Shown here in pieces: positions 60,041-64,000 of a stretch of DNA of 64,000 bases. The notes under the pieces were generated by a model. The model searched no databases and was not told the origin of the DNA. It saw only the letters and a list, made by a program, of their open reading frames with translations. The stretch spans positions 6,324,001 through 6,388,000 of the forward strand of contig NZ_JACHDP010000001.1 in assembly GCF_014201145.1 (NCBI RefSeq), in the 5' to 3' direction. Origin of the DNA: Micromonospora parathelypteridis. GTDB lineage: Bacteria > Actinomycetota > Actinomycetes > Mycobacteriales > Micromonosporaceae. Numbering within the stretch: position 1 is the stretch's first letter; each line of letters opens with the position of its first letter. A program made the translations under genes and the position numbers.

Positions 60041-61534
60041 TCAGCCCATGTGCACGGCGTTGCCGGTCGGGATGTCCTCCTTGCGCACCTTGACCAGGAT
60101 CAGGGTGGCCAGTCCGGCGAGCACGATCAGTGCCGCGCCCCAGGCGAACGCCACGCGGTAGCCGTGCACCAGCGCCTCGACCTGGTTGACCGGGTTCGGC
60201 GCCCGGCCGACCAGGTACGCGGCGACCGCGCTGGTGTACAGGGTGTTCAACAGCGCGGTGCCCAGCGAGCCACCGATCTGCTGAGTGGCGTTGAGCGTGG
60301 CGCTGGCCGCGCCCGCGTCGTGCTCGGGCACCCCCACCAGGGCGAGGCTGGACAGCGGGACGAAGGTGAAGCCCAGACCCATGCCGAGGATGACCTGGGC
60401 GGGCAGCAGGAGGGTGAGGAACGAGGTGTCCACGTCGATCTGGGTCAGCACCAGCATGCCCACGGCGGCGAGGACGGCGCCGCCGACCATCAGCGGCTTG
60501 GCCCCCACCCGTGGCATCAGCTGGCTGGCGCCACCCGCGGCGATCAGCACACCCGCGGTGACCGGCAGCGACGCGAGCCCGGCCTCAAGGGGCTTGTACT
60601 GCAACACCACCTGGAAGTAGAAGGTCAGGAAGAGGAACGCGCCGAACAGGCCGGCGCCGATCAACGTCGACGTGAGGTACGCCCCACCCCGGTTGCGGTC
60701 CAGGATGATCCGCAGCGGCAGCAGCGGGTGGTTGGAGCGCAGCTCGATCACCACGAAGACGGCGAGCAGCGCCACGCCCGCGGCGATGAAACCGAGCGTC
60801 GCGGCGGCGTCCCAGCCGTCCTCGGCCGCCTTGGTGAAGCCGTACACCAGCGAGACCAGGCCGGCGGTCACCACGATCGCGCCGGGCACGTCGTAGCGGG
60901 TGTTGCCGTGTGCCCGGCTCTCCGGCACCAGCGGGAGCGCGAACGCGATGGCGATCGCGGCGACCGGGATGTTGACCAGCAGGCACCAGCGCCAGTCGGC
61001 GTACTCGGTGAGCACCCCGCCGAGCAGCAGACCGACCGCTGACCCACCGCCGGCGATCGCGCCGTACACCGCGAAGGCCTTGGCCCGCTCGGTGGCCTCG
61101 GTGAACAGGACGGTGAGCAGCGCCAGCGCGGCCGGGGCGAGCAGCGCGCCGAAGGCGCCCTGCAGCGCGCGGGCGGCGAAGAGCATTTCGCCGGTGGTGG
61201 CGAGGCCACCCAGCGCGGAGGCGAGCGCGAAGCCGGTCATGCCGACCAGGAAGGTGCGCTTGCGCCCCCAGTAGTCGGCGATGCGGCCGCCGAGCAGCAG
61301 CAGCCCGCCGAACGCCAGCGTGTAGGCGGTGATGACCCACTGCCGGTTCGCGTCGGTGATGCCCAGGTCGACCTGGGCCTTCGGCAGCGCGATGTTCACG
61401 ATGGTGGCGTCCAGGACGACCATCAGCTGCGAGACCGCGATGACCGCCAGCGCGATCCAGCGCCGCGGGTGCGGCGCGCCTGTCGACGTCCCGGCGCCGG
61501 GTGCGCCGGGCGCGGTCGAGGTAGTTCCGGGCAT
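60041..61534 (-). CDS. MFS drug transporter, DHA2 family (EmrB/QacA-like)
   Basis: 497 residues with 14 predicted membrane segments. Motif A is GGRIADYWGRKRTFLVG; motif D1-like LMVVLDATIVNIALP is the DHA2 signature; GGGSAVGLLLGGVLTEYADW contains the antiporter motif C. Proton-driven efflux of drugs or metabolites. ATG 61534 with GGAAGG upstream, 35 bp after the TetR-type gene, so it is probably co-transcribed with its repressor. Confidence 0.93.
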   Translation of the reverse strand: MPGTTSTAPGAPGAGTSTGAPHPRRWIALAVIAVSQLMVVLDATIVNIALPKAQVDLGITDANRQWVITAYTLAFGGLLLLGGRIADYWGRKRTFLVGMTGFALASALGGLATTGEMLFAARALQGAFGALLAPAALALLTVLFTEATERAKAFAVYGAIAGGGSAVGLLLGGVLTEYADWRWCLLVNIPVAAIAIAFALPLVPESRAHGNTRYDVPGAIVVTAGLVSLVYGFTKAAEDGWDAAATLGFIAAGVALLAVFVVIELRSNHPLLPLRIILDRNRGGAYLTSTLIGAGLFGAFLFLTFYFQVVLQYKPLEAGLASLPVTAGVLIAAGGASQLMPRVGAKPLMVGGAVLAAVGMLVLTQIDVDTSFLTLLLPAQVILGMGLGFTFVPLSSLALVGVPEHDAGAASATLNATQQIGGSLGTALLNTLYTSAVAAYLVGRAPNPVNQVEALVHGYRVAFAWGAALIVLAGLATLILVKVRKEDIPTGNAVHMG

Positions 61535-61569
61535 GGTGAAGCCTTCCGTGTTGCGAATGTCGGTGTGAA

Positions 61570-62199
61570 TCAGGCCTGAGACGGGCGGTCGGGCTGGTAG
61601 CGGAGTACCGGGATCAGCACCTCATCGACGACCTGGGTGAGGAACGCGTCGTCGGCGGGTAGACCGTGCGCGACGATGCGGGACATGGTGAGCGCGGGCG
61701 CCAGATCGTGGAACAGCTCCCGTTCGCCGGCCTCCGGCGGGATCTCCCCGCGGGCGGCGGCGCGGACCAGGATGGCGGTGCTGGCCACCCGCCCGGCCGG
61801 CAGCACCTGGTGGCGCACCAGGCGTTCCAGCTCGGGGTTGGTCCGCATGGCGAAGGTCAGCGCCTGCATCAGGTCGCAGTCGGCCACACAGATCGCGGCC
61901 GTGGCGCGCAGCAGCTCGACCAGGTCACCGCGCAGGGAGCCGGTGTCGGGCGGGTTGTGCACGCTCACGTGCCGGTCACGCAGGGCGGCGACGACCAACT
62001 CGGCCTTGCCGTCCCAGCGCCGGTAGATGGTGGCCTTGCTGACGTGGGCGCGGGCGGCGACGGCGTCGATGGTCATCCGGTCGAAGCCGACCTCGCGCAG
62101 CAGGTCGGTGACCACGGCGAACAGGTCGCTGTCGGTGCACCGTGGCACCCGGGCTGCCGGAACTCCGGCACCCGCGCCCACCTGCTGACCACCCAGCAT
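61570..62199 (-). CDS. TetR/AcrR-family regulator of the MFS gene
   Basis: 209 residues. Helix-turn-helix: LFAVVTDLLREVGFDRMTID, AVAARAHVSKATIYRRWDGK. C-terminal ligand domain of the TetR_C_11/MmyB type: LVELLRATAAICVADCDLMQ, RTNPELERLVRHQVLPAGRV. ATG 62199 keeps 20 residues before the HTH. A short palindrome (62223-62235) upstream may be its operator. Confidence 0.92.
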   Translation of the reverse strand: MLGGQQVGAGAGVPAARVPRCTDSDLFAVVTDLLREVGFDRMTIDAVAARAHVSKATIYRRWDGKAELVVAALRDRHVSVHNPPDTGSLRGDLVELLRATAAICVADCDLMQALTFAMRTNPELERLVRHQVLPAGRVASTAILVRAAARGEIPPEAGERELFHDLAPALTMSRIVAHGLPADDAFLTQVVDEVLIPVLRYQPDRPSQA

Positions 62200-62222
62200 C
62201 CCCGAAGCCCCCCGCGAAACGA

Positions 62223-62235
62223 TGTCGTACTGACA
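62223..62235. promoter_or_regulatory. candidate TetR operator
   Basis: TGTC-GTACT-GACA, about 25 bp before the regulator's start; the minus-strand TAGTGT next to it could be the -10 box, so binding would block transcription of both genes. Confidence 0.45.
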
Positions 62236-62339
62236 CTAGTTCGCGGTTATCCGAACGTGCAGGTTTTCGTGAGTTGCGTCGCACTGAGTCGACGAAACGA
62301 TTGCGTTTCCATCGGGGGTCCGGCAGGTGAACCTGGTGG

Positions 62340-63254
62340 TCAACCGCCGGGCGCGAGGAGCACCGGCACGGCCATCGTGTTGATCCGCGTGCCATCGCGC
62401 GCGGACACCTCGTACACCTCGACCGTGCCTTTCTGCTCCCGTGCCGTGCGCCAGGCGACCACCACCCGGTAACCGCCCCGGCAGCCACTGCCGCAACTGG
62501 CGGTGCCGAAGCCGGTGGCCACCTCCCGGCCGGCGGCGTCCAGCACCCGGACGCTCACGGTGGCCTCGAACACGTCGGCGGTGCCGGTGACGATGAGAGG
62601 GGTGGAAACCCGCTCACCGGGGAGTGGGCCGGTGACCACGATCGGCGGCAGCAGGTCCGCGTAGTCGGTCCGGTCGACCGGGTCATCGTCGTCGACGCGA
62701 ACCTCCCGCACGGTGGGGAACTGGGTCAGCGTCCACACCACCTGCGCTTCGCGCAGCCGCCGCTGCGCCGGGTCGTCGGCGGGCGGGACCCGCAGCGTCG
62801 CCGTGCCAGCGGTGATGCGGGTGACCTCGACGCCGGCCGGGACGAGGGTGGTCAGCCCGGTGGCGGCCTCCGCCGGCGTGGGCCCGGCGGCCAGCTCGGT
62901 CAGCGCCAGCCGCGACGTCGCCACGGTCGCCGGCCGCACCCGCCTGGTCGGTACGAGCTGCCCGGCGCGGACGAACCACAGCTCGATGGTGACGGTGTCA
63001 CGGGTGGTGGTGCCCGCCGGCGCCGGTGGGGTCGACGCGGGTGCCCCGGGTGGGTCCGAGGGCGGCATGGAGGTCGGAACCGGACGTCCGGACGGCGTGG
63101 CGCTCGGCGGTGCGCCGCTCGACGGTGTGGCGCTCGACGGCGCGGTGGTGGGCGCGGGGCCGAGCGCACCGGAGCGGGGACCGCCGCACCCGCTGACGAG
63201 CAGCGCGGCGACGAGCACCGGCGCGATCGCGCCGGCAACACCCCGCCGGATCAC
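62340..63254 (-). CDS. GerMN / Gmad2-domain lipoprotein paired with a histidine kinase
   Basis: 304 residues. Lipobox LLVSGCGG, a ~70-residue Pro/Ser/Thr stalk, a GerMN domain (TIELWFVRAGQLVPTRRVRP, LALTELAAGPTPAEAATGLT, VVWTLTQFPTVREVRVDDDD) and a Gmad2 immunoglobulin-like domain (ISTPLIVTGTADVFEATVSV-type strands, VVAWRTAREQKGTVEVYEVS). GTG 63254 overlaps the kinase stop (GTGA). The kinase/lipoprotein order recalls mtrB-lpqB, but the protein lacks the LpqB beta-propeller. Confidence 0.88.
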   Translation of the reverse strand: MIRRGVAGAIAPVLVAALLVSGCGGPRSGALGPAPTTAPSSATPSSGAPPSATPSGRPVPTSMPPSDPPGAPASTPPAPAGTTTRDTVTIELWFVRAGQLVPTRRVRPATVATSRLALTELAAGPTPAEAATGLTTLVPAGVEVTRITAGTATLRVPPADDPAQRRLREAQVVWTLTQFPTVREVRVDDDDPVDRTDYADLLPPIVVTGPLPGERVSTPLIVTGTADVFEATVSVRVLDAAGREVATGFGTASCGSGCRGGYRVVVAWRTAREQKGTVEVYEVSARDGTRINTMAVPVLLAPGG

Positions 63255-63999
63255 CTCGCACCGCCCGCCGCCAGGCCGACACTCGGGTCCCGCTGCTCGC
63301 CGTCGTCGCTCGGTGCCTCGGCGGGACCACGGGCCGGCAGCTCCAGGAGGAAACGGGTGCCGTTGCCGGGCCCGCTGCGAACGCTCAGCACCCCGCCCAG
63401 CAGGGCGGTGTGTTCCCACGCGATGGCCAGCCCGAGCCCACTGCCCGGTGCGGAGCGGGACGGGTCGACCTTGTGGAACCGGTCGAACACGCGTGGCAGG
63501 TGCTCCGCCGGGATGCCCGGCCCCTGGTCGCTGACCTCGAAGACGACCAGCGGGTCGGCATCGGTCACGGTGGCCCGGATCTCCCCGCCGCCATGCTCGA
63601 TCGCGTTGGTGACCAGGTTCGCCAGCACGCGCTCCAGGCGGCGCGGGTCGGTGCGGAGCGTGACCGGATCTCCGCTGACCCGCACCCGCTGCGACCAGCC
63701 GCGCGCGCTGACGATCCCGTACAGCAGCGCGACCGCGTCGACGGGCCCGACGGCCGGCTGCTCGCGCCCGGCGTCCAGCCGGGAGATCTCCATCAGGTCC
63801 TCGACCAGCCGGCGCAGCCGGACCACGTCGCCGACCAGCAGTCGGGCGGCCGGTCGAGCGTCGTCGGGCAACTGGTCGAGGTGCTCGCGCAGCAGCGACG
63901 CCGCGGCCACCAGCGCGGTCACCGGGGTACGCAGCTCATGCGCGACATCGGCGGTGAACCGCCGCTCGCGGGCCTGCGCGGCCGACAGCGCCGCGATCT
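63251..63999 (-). CDS. sensor histidine kinase, C-terminal part
   Basis: Runs off the right edge; about 248 residues seen. HisKA: RERRFTADVAHELRTPVTAL with the phospho-accepting His, then RRLVEDLMEISRLDAG. HATPase: RVLANLVTNAIEHGGGEIRA (N box), VSDQGPGIPAEHLPRVFDRF (G1), SGLGLAIAWEHTALLGG (G2). The sensor part and any partner regulator lie outside the window. Confidence 0.92.
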   Translation of the reverse strand, partial: IAALSAAQARERRFTADVAHELRTPVTALVAAASLLREHLDQLPDDARPAARLLVGDVVRLRRLVEDLMEISRLDAGREQPAVGPVDAVALLYGIVSARGWSQRVRVSGDPVTLRTDPRRLERVLANLVTNAIEHGGGEIRATVTDADPLVVFEVSDQGPGIPAEHLPRVFDRFHKVDPSRSAPGSGLGLAIAWEHTALLGGVLSVRSGPGNGTRFLLELPARGPAEAPSDDGEQRDPSVGLAAGGAR

Positions 64000-64000
64000 T

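Overview
The window is a chromosomal stretch of a very GC-rich actinobacterium, most likely Micromonosporaceae (Micromonospora or a near relative). Support comes from a DUF397 / XRE-DUF5753 / DUF574 set, a type VII EccB, many GTG starts, many TANNNT -10 boxes placed 6-7 nt before start codons (leaderless genes), and intergenic palindromic repeats of a kind I associate with that family (the last from memory). I see no rRNA, tRNA, insertion sequence, phage gene or CRISPR array.

Layout. 1-7793: small metabolic genes (partial alpha/beta hydrolase, VOC protein, yellow/MRJP-like beta-propeller, MmcQ/YjbR protein), a 600-residue acyl-CoA dehydrogenase, a spermidine-synthase-like methyltransferase, an orphan eccB and a second methyltransferase. 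7848-14392: a sugar locus with a divergent ABC importer (two permeases and a lipoprotein, no ATPase) facing a dehydrogenase, a TIM-barrel isomerase and a GH63-type glycosidase whose two catalytic acids fall almost where those of glucosylglycerate hydrolase lie. 14454-22011: two Nudix hydrolases, a DUF2267 protein, a FUSC-like membrane protein, a serpin-like protein, a PemK/MazF-like protein, a flavodoxin-like reductase, an ArsR-SRPBCC pair and a phosphotransferase. 22036-26532: GGDEF protein, DUF397/XRE/DUF574 set, and a LacI regulator with a 16-bp palindromic operator over its own promoter. 26631-33169: Ser/Thr kinase, histidine phosphatase, hydrolases, DinB and VOC proteins, nitrilase-like protein and DedA protein. 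33170-35314: a repeat-rich segment around a secreted lysozyme-fold protein, with four copies of a 29-bp motif, several able to form hairpins. 35315-45621: dual-specificity-like phosphatase, DrrC/UvrA-like ATPase with a divergent double-MerR regulator, D,D-carboxypeptidase, secreted cyclophilin, LacI / acetyl-xylan-esterase pair, VanX-like lipoprotein, SPL-type radical SAM protein. 45710-53493: ThuA-ricin exoprotein, a NarL-type two-component pair with a candidate operator (TACCGC-N4-GCGGTA) before it and before the next gene, membrane proteins, WYL regulator, GT39-like glycosyltransferase. 53688-58377: a Tet(M)/OtrA-type ribosomal protection GTPase with an overlapping leader ORF, a complete but unrecognised 41-codon gene, RtcB RNA ligase and an enoyl reductase. 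58441-59138: palindromic repeats only. 59139-end: a maleylpyruvate-isomerase-like protein, TetR-MFS pair, and a histidine kinase / GerMN lipoprotein pair cut by the window edge.

How genes work together. Clear functional units are the sugar importer plus catabolic genes (8-14 kb), LacI/AXE1 xylan-side-chain use (41-43 kb), the MerR/UvrA-like drug-response pair (36-39 kb), TetR/MFS efflux (60-62 kb) and the kinase/regulator pair with its target-like membrane gene (47-50 kb). The most unusual signals are the 33.6-33.9 kb repeat array, the serpin-like gene, the 41-codon gene at 55.8 kb and the two-component operator.
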